Assembly: GCA_945895375.1 (NCBI GenBank)
Contig: CAMDEE010000003.1
Coordinates: 62,001 to 126,000, forward strand
Length of the DNA: 64,000 nt
Source of the DNA: Auritidibacter sp. Marseille-P8566
GTDB taxonomy: Bacteria; Actinomycetota; Actinomycetes; Actinomycetales; Microbacteriaceae
Direction of reading: 5' to 3'
Numbering within the stretch: the stretch's first letter is position 1; each line of letters starts with the position of its first letter. Positions 55,262-64,000 of the stretch are shown here, in pieces. The position numbers and the translations under genes are program-made. The notes beneath the pieces were generated by a model that did no database searches, was not told the DNA's origin, and worked only from the letters and a program-made list of their open reading frames with translations.

Positions 55262-56374
55262 CTAGTGAGTTAACCCTAGGGCATTGGTCAATCTTGCGGC
55301 ACCCTCGGCTATTTTCTCGTCGGTTGCGGTGATAGAGAACCTTACGTATTTGCTGCCACCAGCCTCATAGAACTCCCCTGGCACTACCAAGATGCCTAGT
55401 TCTGCCATCCTTTGGACGGTTGCCCAGCAGTCCTCCCCTAGGGTTGCCCATAAATAGAGCCCTGCCTCAGAGTCCGCTATCTCAAAGCCATAGGCCTTGA
55501 CTGCTTCAAGAAGAACTTCTCTTCTCTTGCGGTAAATCTCTCGCTCTGCTGCAACATGCTCTTCATCGCCCAAGGCGACAATGACTGCCTTTTGAACAGG
55601 TGCAGGCATGATTAGACCGCTGTGCATTCTGATGTTTACTAGCTCTTTGATTAGTTCCTTAGGTCCTGCTGCAAATGCTGCTCGGTAACCTGCAAGGTTT
55701 GATTGCTTACTCAAGGAATAGATTGCTAGAAGATTCTCGTAAGAACCACCGCAAACTCTTGGATCTAAAACTGATGGGATTCTTGTCTCTGCCCATTTAC
55801 CCCAGCCAAGTTCGGCATAGCACTCATCGCTTGCAAGAACTGCTCCTAGTTCACGAGCTCTAATTACTCTTGCCTTCATTTGATCAACATCTAAGACTCG
55901 ACCATCAGGGTTACCTGGAGAATTAATCCAAATCAGTTTTGTATTCGCAGGCCACTTTTCTGGATCATCTTCACTGATGATTTCAGCGCCACACAGAGCA
56001 GCACCAACAACGTATGCGGTGTATGCAACTGAAGGTTGAATAATGACATCGCCTTTTCCAAGACCAAGCATTAGCGGAAGGAATGAAATGAACTCTTTAG
56101 AACCGATAGTTGGCATTACTTCATCAGGGGTAAGCGCGACTCCCCTTCTTCTACCAAACCATTCAGCAACTGCAGTTCTGAATTCTATAGAACCAGCTGT
56201 TGATGGGTAACCTGGTGCATTAGTTGAGTTCTTGATTGCATCTTGAATAATCTGTGGAGTTGGATCAACCGGTGAACCAACGCTTAGATCAACCATGCCT
56301 TTGGCATGCTCTTCAGCTATCGCTTGATAAGGCTTAAGTTTCTGCCACGGATATTCCGGCAAGCGATTAAACAT
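55262..56374 (-). CDS. dapC: Succinyldiaminopimelate aminotransferase DapC
   Basis: 370-residue class I/II PLP aminotransferase. It should convert N-succinyl-2-amino-6-ketopimelate to N-succinyl-LL-diaminopimelate in lysine and peptidoglycan precursor synthesis. The PLP lysine is in YSLSKQSNLAGYRAAF, and DDEPEKWP/NSPGNPDGRVL and VRFSITAT..KI are typical of the actinobacterial enzyme. The specific role is supported by fdxA directly upstream, a conserved actinobacterial pair. ATG start at 56374. Confidence 0.92.
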   Translation of the reverse strand: MFNRLPEYPWQKLKPYQAIAEEHAKGMVDLSVGSPVDPTPQIIQDAIKNSTNAPGYPSTAGSIEFRTAVAEWFGRRRGVALTPDEVMPTIGSKEFISFLPLMLGLGKGDVIIQPSVAYTAYVVGAALCGAEIISEDDPEKWPANTKLIWINSPGNPDGRVLDVDQMKARVIRARELGAVLASDECYAELGWGKWAETRIPSVLDPRVCGGSYENLLAIYSLSKQSNLAGYRAAFAAGPKELIKELVNIRMHSGLIMPAPVQKAVIVALGDEEHVAAEREIYRKRREVLLEAVKAYGFEIADSEAGLYLWATLGEDCWATVQRMAELGILVVPGEFYEAGGSKYVRFSITATDEKIAEGAARLTNALGLTH

Positions 56375-56377
56375 GGA

Positions 56378-56695
56378 CTAGGCCTGAGGTGGCAGAACTC
56401 TAATTACTTCGTGGTCGCCTTCGATAGGACCAGTCTTTGCTGCTCCACCAGGAGAACCCACAACACTGAAGAACTCAACGTTAGCTTTGTAATAGTCAGC
56501 CCACTGAGCTGGCAGATCGTCTTCATAGTAAATAGCTTCTACAGGACATACTGGCTCACAAGCGCCACAGTCCACACACTCATCAGGGTGGATATAGAGC
56601 ATGCGGTCACCTTCATAGATGCAGTCAACTGGGCACTCAGCTATACAAGCTTTGTCTTTGACATCAACACAAGGTAGAGCAATTACGTAAGTCAC
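56378..56695 (-). CDS. fdxA: Seven-iron ferredoxin FdxA
   Basis: 105-residue ferredoxin carrying one [3Fe-4S] and one [4Fe-4S] cluster. Cluster cysteines are in [18 protein letters not shown] and [19 protein letters not shown]. Soluble electron carrier of a type common in actinobacteria. GTG start at 56695, three bases before the dapC start region. No P450 or reductase gene is adjacent to suggest a partner. Confidence 0.96.
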   Translation of the reverse strand: MTYVIALPCVDVKDKACIAECPVDCIYEGDRMLYIHPDECVDCGACEPVCPVEAIYYEDDLPAQWADYYKANVEFFSVVGSPGGAAKTGPIEGDHEVIRVLPPQA

Positions 56696-56735
56696 TTAGA
56701 TAATCCTTTTGTAGTTCTTGGCTTCAATTATCTCT

Positions 56736-57866
56736 CTAGAAGTGCACTCTTTTGGACCTAGCACGCCATTTTGCGACATCAATCTTTGGAAATACTGCTG
56801 CCACGATACAAATAGCCAGTGCAAATAGGACATAGCGGTTGCCATACTTATCATCCGCAATAAAGGCATCAAAGGTCTTGTTGCGAGAAAGCCACCAGAT
56901 AGCGATCATCATCCCGGCATTCAGAAGGTATAAAGCGCCTCTTGAGTGACGCCAAGTCCTAAGCCCAAAGGCTATCGATGCAGTTGCACCTAATGCCAGA
57001 TAAAGACCTAGCGGAGACTGTCTTTCATTGGCTGCCACGATGTTGTGCACAAAAGCTCCTGCGTAAGCCAAAACGATTCCCAAAGGCAAACCAAACAATG
57101 CTCTAAAAGCCGGTTTGAACCAAGGTAAAAAGTTCGGGTTAGCTTGGCGCAAACGCTCAGGGTCTGTGAAGTTGAATTCAATGCCTGGCGAAACAGAGAA
57201 GGTATCTCTCTTCAGAGTGACCTGACTAGCGTGAGCTTGGAGAGCTGCTTTCTTTAAATCAGCGGTTGCTTCTCCACCGATAGAAACTGTTGCTCTTTCA
57301 CCTGGTTCTGCAATTACCCAAAAGGTTGGCTTTCTACCTCTGACATTTTTGCGATATCTACGCATGGCCATGGCGGTTGCATCGTGAGCCTTCTTGTGAT
57401 CTGGATGTCCGTAGCCACCCTGAGAGTTATAGGTAATTACAGCATCGGGTTTGAACTCGACCATAGCTAAATAGATATCATCTGCAACAACAGGAGTTGA
57501 AACAGCAGCTAGCGACATCTGATCTAGCTTTAGTGGAGTTGTTGGAACACCTAGGTTTCCCATTCTCATTCCACTATCTAGATACGCTCTAGTTCCTGCA
57601 AACTTGTAATTCTTCACACCAAGTGCAGCCATTGCATTCTTTAGCTCCCCCGACCTAAAAGCGCCCATTGCTGAAGGGTTAGCTTCTAAAGACTTGAGCT
57701 CTTCAAGTTTTGCTCTGCCTCGCTCACCTCTGGTAAGGGTTAACAGGAAGACTTCGGCTCCACGCAAAACAGCATCGGCCATGAGGTGGCCAGTCTGAAT
57801 GGTCTCATCATCTGGGTGAGCATGAACCAAGAAGATTCTTTTGGCGTTGAAAGATTGTTTGGCCAT
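56736..57866 (-). CDS. PIG-L (LmbE-like) deacetylase with C-terminal membrane segments
   Basis: 376 residues. The N-terminal 230 or so form a zinc-dependent N-acetylglucosaminyl-type deacetylase: AHPDDE near residue 17 and GYGHPDHKKAH carry the zinc ligands and base. The C-terminal 120 residues contain about four membrane helices, which the mycothiol enzymes MshB and Mca lack. It therefore acts at the membrane, perhaps on a lipid-linked or wall sugar, though a mycothiol role cannot be excluded. ATG 57866 is preferred to TTG 57872. It has no partner genes on either side. Confidence 0.8.
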   Translation of the reverse strand: MAKQSFNAKRIFLVHAHPDDETIQTGHLMADAVLRGAEVFLLTLTRGERGRAKLEELKSLEANPSAMGAFRSGELKNAMAALGVKNYKFAGTRAYLDSGMRMGNLGVPTTPLKLDQMSLAAVSTPVVADDIYLAMVEFKPDAVITYNSQGGYGHPDHKKAHDATAMAMRRYRKNVRGRKPTFWVIAEPGERATVSIGGEATADLKKAALQAHASQVTLKRDTFSVSPGIEFNFTDPERLRQANPNFLPWFKPAFRALFGLPLGIVLAYAGAFVHNIVAANERQSPLGLYLALGATASIAFGLRTWRHSRGALYLLNAGMMIAIWWLSRNKTFDAFIADDKYGNRYVLFALAICIVAAVFPKIDVAKWRARSKRVHF

Positions 57867-57924
57867 AGACAAATGTTAGTTCAGTTCTAGCCACAGCCAC
57901 GAACAAGTCCTTAGATATAGGCCA

Positions 57925-57955
57925 AAACCCCCAAAGCAACAGGCTCTGAGGGTTT
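57925..57955 (-). terminator. Intrinsic terminator after typA
   Basis: On the minus strand AAACCCTCA pairs with TGGGGGTTT (nine pairs, one G-T) around a 13-base loop, followed by one more T and then GG. It starts 14 bases after the typA stop. Confidence 0.65.
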
Positions 57956-57968
57956 ATTTGGCACTTAG

Positions 57969-59885
57969 TTAGCCAGCGTTTTCGTTGGCACGCTTTTTCT
58001 GCGAAAGGTTACGAGCACGAATGTTGGCATCGAGTTCGACCTTGCGGATACGAGTTGCCTCAGGGGTAACCTCAACACACTCGTCTTCACGAGCAAACTC
58101 AAGGCACTCTTCAAGTGACATCTTGCGAGGAGGTGTTAGTGACTGGAACTCATCGCTAGAAGCAGCACGCATGTTAGTTAGCTTCTTTTCCTTAGTGATG
58201 TTCACATCCATGTCATCAGCTCTAGAGTTTTCACCGACGACCATACCTGCATAAACCTCGCTGGTTGGCTCAACAAAGAATGATCCGCGCTCTTGCAGAG
58301 CGATCATCGCAAACGGTGTTGCAACTCCTGAACGGTCAGCGATGAGAGATCCATTGACACGGGTAACAATCTCTCCTGCCCAAGGCTCATAGCCTGCTGA
58401 GATGGCGTTAGCGATACCGGTTCCCTTGGTTGAGGTTAGGAACTCAGTTCTGAATCCAATCAGACCACGTGAAGGAACTAGGAACTCCATACGAACCCAA
58501 CCGGTTGAGTGGTTAACCATGTTCTTCATGCGGCCCTTACGGGCGGCTAGCAGCTGAGTCATAGCACCAAGGAATTCCTCAGGAACATCGATGGTTAGAT
58601 CTTCAACTGGCTCGTGGAGTTTGCCATCAATCTTCTTGGTAACTACCTGAGGCTTACCAACAGTTAGTTCGTAACCTTCACGACGCATCTGCTCAACCAA
58701 GATAGCTAGAGCTAATTCACCACGACCCTGAACTTCCCAGGCATCTGGACGCTCAGTAGGGAAAACCTTAAGAGACACGTTACCGATAAGTTCACGGTCA
58801 AGACGATCCTTCACTAGACGAGCAGTAACCTTAGCTCCCTTGACACGACCTGCCATAGGAGAAGTGTTAATACCAATAGTCATCGAGATGGCTGGGTCAT
58901 CAACTGTGATCATCGGTAGTGGACGAACATCGTTTGGATCAGCAAGAGTTTCACCGATGGTGATGTTTTCAATACCTGCAACCGCAACAATGTCACCAGC
59001 AGAAGCTGAATCAGTTGGGAAACGCTCTAGAGCTTTGGTCTTTAGAAGTTCAGTAATCTTAACGTTCTGTGTGGTGCCATCCTGACGAACCCAAGCAACC
59101 TGCTGGCCCTTCTTGATAGTTCCGTTGAAGATACGAAGAAGAGCAAGACGACCTAGGAATGGTGAAGCGTCAAGGTTAGTTACGTGAGCCTGTAGAGGAG
59201 CTTCATCGTCATAGACAGGTGCTGGGATGTGCTTCAAGATTGCAGCGAACAGTGGCTCAAGATCTTCACTGTCTGGCATAGAGCCATCAGCAGGCTTGTT
59301 CAAGCTCGCACGGCCTGCACGACCTGATGCATAAATAACAGGAAGCTCAAGAATTGAGTCAATGTCAAGATCTGGAACATCTTCGTGAATGTCTGATGCA
59401 AGGCCTAGAAGAAGGTCGTGGGTTTCTTCAACAACCTCATCGATACGAGCATCAGGACGGTCAGTCTTGTTGACTAGAAGAATAACTGTGAGGTTAGCCT
59501 CAAGAGCCTTACGCAATACGAAACGTGTCTGCGGCAGTGGACCTTCAGAAGCATCAACTAGAAGAACAACTCCATCAACCATAGATAGACCACGTTCAAC
59601 TTCTCCACCGAAGTCAGCGTGACCTGGGGTGTCAATTACGTTAATGGTGATTTCTTTGCCATCAGCAGCTGCGCCTTTGTAGGCGATAGCTGTGTTCTTG
59701 GCAAGGATGGTAATACCCTTTTCACGCTCAAGATCTCCAGAGTCCATAAGACGCTCACCTAGGTTGGCGTGGTCTCCAAAGGAACCGGTTTGGCGAAGCA
59801 TGGCATCAACCAGTGTGGTCTTGCCGTGGTCAACGTGAGCCACGATTGCTACGTTACGGATGTCATCTCTTGTTACTTGGGCCAT
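57969..59885 (-). CDS. typA: Translational GTPase TypA/BipA
   Basis: 638-residue ribosome-binding GTPase involved in 50S assembly and stress or cold adaptation. G1 AHVDHGKTT, the switch stretch EREKGITI, G3 [15 protein letters not shown]4 NKTDRPDA, then the BipA-specific C-terminal half ([20 protein letters not shown]). ATG start at 59885 with AAGGA upstream. It is a single-gene unit with its own likely promoter and terminator. Confidence 0.97.
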   Translation of the reverse strand: MAQVTRDDIRNVAIVAHVDHGKTTLVDAMLRQTGSFGDHANLGERLMDSGDLEREKGITILAKNTAIAYKGAAADGKEITINVIDTPGHADFGGEVERGLSMVDGVVLLVDASEGPLPQTRFVLRKALEANLTVILLVNKTDRPDARIDEVVEETHDLLLGLASDIHEDVPDLDIDSILELPVIYASGRAGRASLNKPADGSMPDSEDLEPLFAAILKHIPAPVYDDEAPLQAHVTNLDASPFLGRLALLRIFNGTIKKGQQVAWVRQDGTTQNVKITELLKTKALERFPTDSASAGDIVAVAGIENITIGETLADPNDVRPLPMITVDDPAISMTIGINTSPMAGRVKGAKVTARLVKDRLDRELIGNVSLKVFPTERPDAWEVQGRGELALAILVEQMRREGYELTVGKPQVVTKKIDGKLHEPVEDLTIDVPEEFLGAMTQLLAARKGRMKNMVNHSTGWVRMEFLVPSRGLIGFRTEFLTSTKGTGIANAISAGYEPWAGEIVTRVNGSLIADRSGVATPFAMIALQERGSFFVEPTSEVYAGMVVGENSRADDMDVNITKEKKLTNMRAASSDEFQSLTPPRKMSLEECLEFAREDECVEVTPEATRIRKVELDANIRARNLSQKKRANENAG

Positions 59886-59943
59886 TACTTTGGGTCCTTT
59901 AGGGCGTTGTTCAGCGCAAAACGAGTAATCACTTCAACGCTTG

Positions 59944-59973
59944 ATTATTGTGGCTTCGGGCAAGCAGGTGCAA
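59944..59973 (-). promoter_or_regulatory. Possible typA promoter
   Basis: TTGCAC (59968-59973) and AATAAT (59944-59949) on the minus strand are 18 bases apart, matching sigma-70 at four and five of six bases. They lie about 60 bases upstream of the typA ATG. Confidence 0.4.
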
Positions 59974-60016
59974 GAGCCTTAGTGTCTCAAGTCTAACCGA
60001 GTAAGCCCTAAAAGTG

Positions 60017-60046
60017 AGCCTTCGGTTAGATAAGAGACCTGAGGCT
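60017..60046 (-). terminator. Probable terminator after the peptide transporter fusion gene
   Basis: On the minus strand AGCCT pairs with AGGCT, extended inward by two G-C pairs after a two-base mismatch, around a 12-base loop; CACTTTTAGG follows. It begins two bases after the stop codon. The stem is imperfect. Confidence 0.45.
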
Positions 60047-60047
60047 T

Positions 60048-62717
60048 TTACTTACCTATAGAGCCCATTAGCTTGGCTCTAGCCTCACGACGTGTCTTCT
60101 GCTCCTTAGGATCTGGAACAGGAACAGCAGCAAGCAGGCTCTTGGTATAGAGCTCGGTTGGGTTGTTTAGAACCTGGTCACGGGTACCAACTTCAACTAA
60201 CTTACCGTTTTGCATAACTGCTATTCGGTGAGCAAGAATCTCAACTACGGCTATGTCGTGGCTAATAAACAGGCAGGCAAACTTGAGCTCTTGTTGTAAC
60301 TCTTGAAGTAACTCAAGGAATCTAGCCTGAATAGACACATCTAAGGCTGATGTTGGTTCATCAGCAATCAAGAGATTAGGACTTAGGGCTAGGGCTCTTG
60401 CGATACCCACTCTTTGTCGCTGTCCACCAGATAACTCGTGAGGATAGCGGTTTCTATAAGAACGGGGAAGTTCAACCTTGTCCAATAGATCTTCAACCAT
60501 CTTGTCTAAGGCTGCACCTCTGGCAACATTAGCCAAAAGTAATGGCTCGCCGATGCTTTCACCAATAGGAAGTCTTGGGTTCAAAGACGATGCAGGGTCT
60601 TGGAAAACAATTCCAGTGCTCTTTCTAAAATCAGCTAGATCCCTGAGGCTTGCTCCACCGATTTCTTTGCCATCGATAGTTATTGAACCTGACTTGATTG
60701 GTAGTAAGCCAATGGCTGCTCGACCAACAGTTGTCTTTCCTGAACCTGATTCACCAACTAGACCCAATACTTCACCTGGCATGATGTCGAGGCTCACAGA
60801 GTCAACAGCAATAAAAGCCTTTACTTTGCCGCGCTTTGGATATTCAACGGTGACATCGGTAAGGGATAGTACTGGCGCTGAGCTACTGTCTGCTGTTGAG
60901 AGGATACGAGTTGAAACTGAACCAAGTTTTGGAACAGAGCTCAACAATGAAATTGTGTATTCGTGCTTTGGCTTATTGAAGACCTGGTCTGCAGTCCCCT
61001 CTTCAACTGTTACGCCGTCTTTCATCACCATGATGCGATCAGCTAGGTCAGCTACCACACCCATGTCGTGGGTGATAAGCAAAACTGCTGAGTTGAGTTT
61101 GTCCTTCAGGTTTCTAATCAAATCCAAGATCTCAGCCTGAACGGTGACATCAAGTGCTGTTGTTGGCTCATCAGCAACGAGTAACGAAGGATTACAAGCA
61201 AGAGCTTGAGCAATCATTGCTCGCTGTCTCTGACCACCTGATAGCTGGTGAGGATACTTACTAAAAGAATCTTCAGGGTTAGGAATCTCAACCATTCCAA
61301 TTAGTTCAATAGCTCTTTCCTTGGCAGCTGCAGGAGAAATGTCTAAGTGAGCACGAAGAGTCTCAACAATCTGGAATCCAATTGTGTATACCGGGTTCAA
61401 AGCCGACATAGGTTCTTGGAAGATGTAGGCAACTTCTCGGCCACGGAACTTTCTCAAAGTGGCAGGACTAGCTCCTTGCATTTCTATGCCCTTGACTAGA
61501 ACAGATCCTCTAGTCCTAGCATTCTTAGCAAGTAGGCCCATTAAACCAAGAGCTGAAGAGCTCTTACCTGAACCAGACTCACCAACGATGGCAAGAACTT
61601 CACCTGATTTGATGCTGAAGTTCATGTCAACTACAGCTGGATACCAGGTGCCATCAACTAGGAAATCAACTTCATACTTCTTAACCTCAAGAATTGCTTG
61701 ATTGGAGTTTGTAAGAGTTTGGTTAACTTCGGTAGCAGCAGACTTGTCGGAACCACTTGAACCTGTAGCAAGCTTGCTGCGCTTGATACGCTCAGTCTGT
61801 CTTGGGTCAAAGGCATCTCTCAAACCATCACCAATGAAGTTGATGCTCAAGGCAATAATCACAATGAACACACCAGGCATCCAAAATAGCCATGGTCTAG
61901 TGCTGAAAGCTGCCTGGTTCTCAGAAATCAAAAGCCCAAGGGATACATCAGGAAGTTGAACACCAAATCCAATAAAGCTCAATCCTGTTTCAAGGAGGAT
62001 TGCAGAGGACATCAGTAGCGTTGCGCTAACAATCACAACACCTAAAGCATTAGGAAGGATGTGCTTGAAAATGATTCGTGGGTTCTTCGCTCCAGCAACT
62101 CTTGCTGCATCAACGAACTCGCGTTCGCGAAGACTCAGGAACTCTCCTCGCACCAAGCGAGCCAAGCCTGTCCATGCAAAGAGACCTAGGAAAACTGCTA
62201 GAACGAATGAACCTAGGTTGCCAACTGCTCGACCGATAACGGCACCAACAACAACTACAGGGATTGTGATGATTAGATCGGTGAATCTCATAAGCAGAGC
62301 ATCTACCCACTTACGGTAAAAACCAGCAATCGAACCAATGGTCACACCAATAAGAGTTGATACTCCACCGAGGATGAACATAACCATCAGTGACTGTTGG
62401 GTTCCACGCATAACGCGGGCGAAACCATCTCTACCAATTTCATCCTGACCGAATGGGTGATTACCCAAACCAGACAAACTAAATGTTGGTTTTCCAGAGT
62501 TTTCTACTGGACTGGTTTCAATCCAGTCGTAAGGCCACCAGCCGTTGATCTTCACGGTGAATGAGCCAGCTCCAAAATCTAAACCAACTGAGCTAAAGGC
62601 AAGAACAATGACAAAGGCTAATACTCCAATTGAGCCGACCGCAGCTTTGTGCTTTCTGAAGCGTTTGCGAACTAATTGCCCTTGGCTTAGGCCCTTTTCC
62701 AAATTGTTAGTACTCAT
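60048..62717 (-). CDS. Peptide ABC transporter: fused permease (OppC/DppC) and two ATPases (OppD/OppF)
   Basis: 889-residue fusion of three subunits that are normally separate. Residues 1-310 are a DppC-type permease, with the EAA loop EFVDAARVAGAKNPRIIFKHILPN at about 200-223. Residues about 340-600 are the first ATPase (Walker A GESGSGKS at 379-386, signature LSGGQ at 492-496, Walker B LLVADEP). Residues about 615-860 are the second ATPase (Walker A 655-662, LSGGQ 762-766). A Ser/Thr-rich linker joins permease and first ATPase (315-340). It should import oligopeptides with the DppB-like permease encoded two bases upstream and a binding protein not in view. ATG start at 62717. I see no stop or frameshift at the junctions. 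Confidence 0.92.
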   Translation of the reverse strand: MSTNNLEKGLSQGQLVRKRFRKHKAAVGSIGVLAFVIVLAFSSVGLDFGAGSFTVKINGWWPYDWIETSPVENSGKPTFSLSGLGNHPFGQDEIGRDGFARVMRGTQQSLMVMFILGGVSTLIGVTIGSIAGFYRKWVDALLMRFTDLIITIPVVVVGAVIGRAVGNLGSFVLAVFLGLFAWTGLARLVRGEFLSLREREFVDAARVAGAKNPRIIFKHILPNALGVVIVSATLLMSSAILLETGLSFIGFGVQLPDVSLGLLISENQAAFSTRPWLFWMPGVFIVIIALSINFIGDGLRDAFDPRQTERIKRSKLATGSSGSDKSAATEVNQTLTNSNQAILEVKKYEVDFLVDGTWYPAVVDMNFSIKSGEVLAIVGESGSGKSSSALGLMGLLAKNARTRGSVLVKGIEMQGASPATLRKFRGREVAYIFQEPMSALNPVYTIGFQIVETLRAHLDISPAAAKERAIELIGMVEIPNPEDSFSKYPHQLSGGQRQRAMIAQALACNPSLLVADEPTTALDVTVQAEILDLIRNLKDKLNSAVLLITHDMGVVADLADRIMVMKDGVTVEEGTADQVFNKPKHEYTISLLSSVPKLGSVSTRILSTADSSSAPVLSLTDVTVEYPKRGKVKAFIAVDSVSLDIMPGEVLGLVGESGSGKTTVGRAAIGLLPIKSGSITIDGKEIGGASLRDLADFRKSTGIVFQDPASSLNPRLPIGESIGEPLLLANVARGAALDKMVEDLLDKVELPRSYRNRYPHELSGGQRQRVGIARALALSPNLLIADEPTSALDVSIQARFLELLQELQQELKFACLFISHDIAVVEILAHRIAVMQNGKLVEVGTRDQVLNNPTELYTKSLLAAVPVPDPKEQKTRREARAKLMGSIGK

Positions 62718-62719
62718 GT

Positions 62720-64000
62720 TTAACTAACTCGAATTCTTGGGTCTAGAAGGGAATAAACAATGTCTGCAATCAGGTTGAAAACAACCGCCACAATACTTGT
62801 GACTAAGAAGAAGCCCATAACTGGATTCAGATCCACTCTCTTCAGTGATTCAACAAAGAGGGAGCCCATACCGCTCCAGCCGAAGACTGTTTCTGTGATG
62901 ACCGCGCCTCCAACAATTCCAGCAAAATCAAATGCAACCAAAGTGGTCATCGGAATCAAAGAGTTTCTGAAAGCATGTCTCATTACGACAGTTCTTTCAT
63001 TCAAACCTTTAGCCCTAGCGGTTCTAATGAAGTCTTGGTTCATGATTTCAAGCATGCTTGCCCTGGCGTAACGGGTGTAACCGGCAAAACCAATAAGTAG
63101 CAGCGCAAGTGTTGGTAAAAGTAAGTGAGTGAAAGAGTCCACACCTTGAACCCAGAAACTTGAGACAAGGTTAGGAGTCTGTGAACCTACCGTTGCGAAA
63201 GGTCTGCCGTTTATGAAAGAGCTTTCTGAGTAAGGCTTCCAAGCCTGCATAAATCGATCTAGAGAAACTACCGCTGTCATAGCAAAGCCTGCAAGAGCTG
63301 CTGTTCTGGCAACAGCGTGTTTGTCTTCGCCACCAAAGTAGTAACCTATGGCCCAGCCAATTAGGGTCAAAGCAATAAAAATCAGAACTAGAAGAATAGG
63401 GCTCACAAACAGTGAAACCATGTTGAATGGAATCCAATTCGCCAAACCAATGGCAACCTGAATTAGAGCTAGATTTCTTGCTCGCTTATTTTCAAGTCCT
63501 ACCGAGATAGCAGTTATAAGCAGAGCAAGCCCTGATCCTATGACTGCTCCTGCGAACATGCCGATGCCTGGGTTATTGAACCAGTTAATCCAAACCAAAG
63601 TCTGGATAAGGGCGATGCTTCCCGTAAATGCAATCGCGAAGACTATTAAAAGTTTCTTTCTGTTACCTTGAATGATTCCTGCCCAGAAGAATCCTGTAAC
63701 TATTCCGATGGCGAGTAGAGCTGGCCAGCCAATATTGGGGTTCTGTAGGAAGTCGTTGAAACCAATTGCAAGATACTGCTTCAACAGAATCGCAACCCAA
63801 AACACCGGTAGTGAGAAGAAGATGAAAGCTAGCAGGGTCACGCTGTAGTCAAATCTGCTGTACTGTCTCAACGCAGTCAAGATACCAATGGTGATACCGA
63901 TAGTGATGGCAATGAACGTAGCTGTAGTAACCAACTGAAGAGTTGAGGAAATAGCCGCTCCGACCAGGTCAGTTACTTCTTGACCGTTTAGGTTCTTACC
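62720..64000 (-). CDS. Peptide ABC transporter permease (OppB/DppB-like), 5' end beyond window
   Basis: 427 residues are visible. The frame stays open to the window edge: the in-frame TTG at 63934 is inside the gene, since conserved permease sequence (NGQEVTDLVGAAISSTLQ) lies upstream of it. The C-terminal third is a standard DppB with the EAA loop DFIRTARAKGLNERTVVMRHAFRN. Between the first helices and this part there is an insert of about 170 residues with several extra membrane segments, so the full protein would be about 500 residues against 310-340 for E. coli DppB. It pairs with the fused OppC-OppD-OppF protein two bases downstream. Confidence 0.9.
   Translation of the reverse strand, partial: GKNLNGQEVTDLVGAAISSTLQLVTTATFIAITIGITIGILTALRQYSRFDYSVTLLAFIFFSLPVFWVAILLKQYLAIGFNDFLQNPNIGWPALLAIGIVTGFFWAGIIQGNRKKLLIVFAIAFTGSIALIQTLVWINWFNNPGIGMFAGAVIGSGLALLITAISVGLENKRARNLALIQVAIGLANWIPFNMVSLFVSPILLVLIFIALTLIGWAIGYYFGGEDKHAVARTAALAGFAMTAVVSLDRFMQAWKPYSESSFINGRPFATVGSQTPNLVSSFWVQGVDSFTHLLLPTLALLLIGFAGYTRYARASMLEIMNQDFIRTARAKGLNERTVVMRHAFRNSLIPMTTLVAFDFAGIVGGAVITETVFGWSGMGSLFVESLKRVDLNPVMGFFLVTSIVAVVFNLIADIVYSLLDPRIRVS

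Noticed and set aside
60478-61140. 220-codon open frame on the plus strand
   Set aside because: Antisense to the ATPase part of the peptide transporter fusion; composition is that of a mirror frame.

Overview
This window looks like a piece of a small, streamlined actinobacterial chromosome, most likely Microbacteriaceae and perhaps the freshwater planktonic Luna-type lineages. The basis is gene order and protein character: orn next to tRNA-His; a gatCAB cluster; DivIVA-type coiled coils; rnhB-DUF2469-dprA-xerC-M23-rpsB-tsf-pyrH-frr-cdsA; smc-ftsY-ffh-rpsP-KH-rimM-trmD-rplS-lepB; FdxA next to DapC; and a CrtEb-like lycopene elongase with a CrtI-type desaturase. By eye the base composition is far less GC-rich than is usual for the family (not counted). 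Genes are tightly packed: no gap between genes exceeds about 300 bases, many neighbours overlap by 1-35 bases, and roughly a third of starts are GTG or TTG.

Layout. 1-1.7 kb: phosphate transporter permeases PstA (cut by the window edge) and PstC. 1.8-4.8 kb: a large secreted GH13 alpha-amylase with N-terminal starch-binding modules. 5-6 kb: AzlCD branched-chain amino acid exporter, then tRNA-Arg(TCT). 6.2-8.5 kb: carotenoid pair. 8.6-11.9 kb: RND permease. 11.9-16 kb: orn, tRNA-His, gatB-gatA-gatC. 16.1-25.5 kb: two paralogous DivIVA-like coiled-coil genes flanking a minus-strand run of a two-TM lipobox protein, a thioredoxin-fold/TPR protein, iscS, mnmA and ligA. 25.5-29.6 kb: an accessory-looking stretch with an AI-2E-family permease, an alpha/beta hydrolase, a zinc-finger protein, a lytic transglycosylase, a secreted HNH nuclease and a four-motif DivIVA-like protein. 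29.6-48.1 kb: core translation, secretion and chromosome genes. 48.1-52.8 kb: rnc, rpmF, DUF177, coaD, recG, rsmD. 52.8-57.9 kb: MFS transporter, citrate synthase, dapC, fdxA, a membrane-anchored PIG-L deacetylase. 58-64 kb: typA and a peptide ABC transporter in which one permease and both ATPases are fused.

I do not see an obvious new defence, mobile or biosynthetic system; there are no CRISPR arrays, insertion sequences or phage genes. The most interesting leads are local: a rimM gene whose full-length product seems to need an ATT start; a perfect LacI-type palindrome inside the first codons of an apparently leaderless amylase gene; PHO-box-like repeats directly before a likely leaderless pstC; three separate proteins built on the DivIVA-type GYD/GY..xVD motif, one with four copies; an OppC-OppD-OppF triple fusion; a 51-base tandem repeat extending ribosomal protein S16; and a membrane protein with an internal lipobox.

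All functional names come from reading motifs and known gene neighbourhoods. No database search was run.
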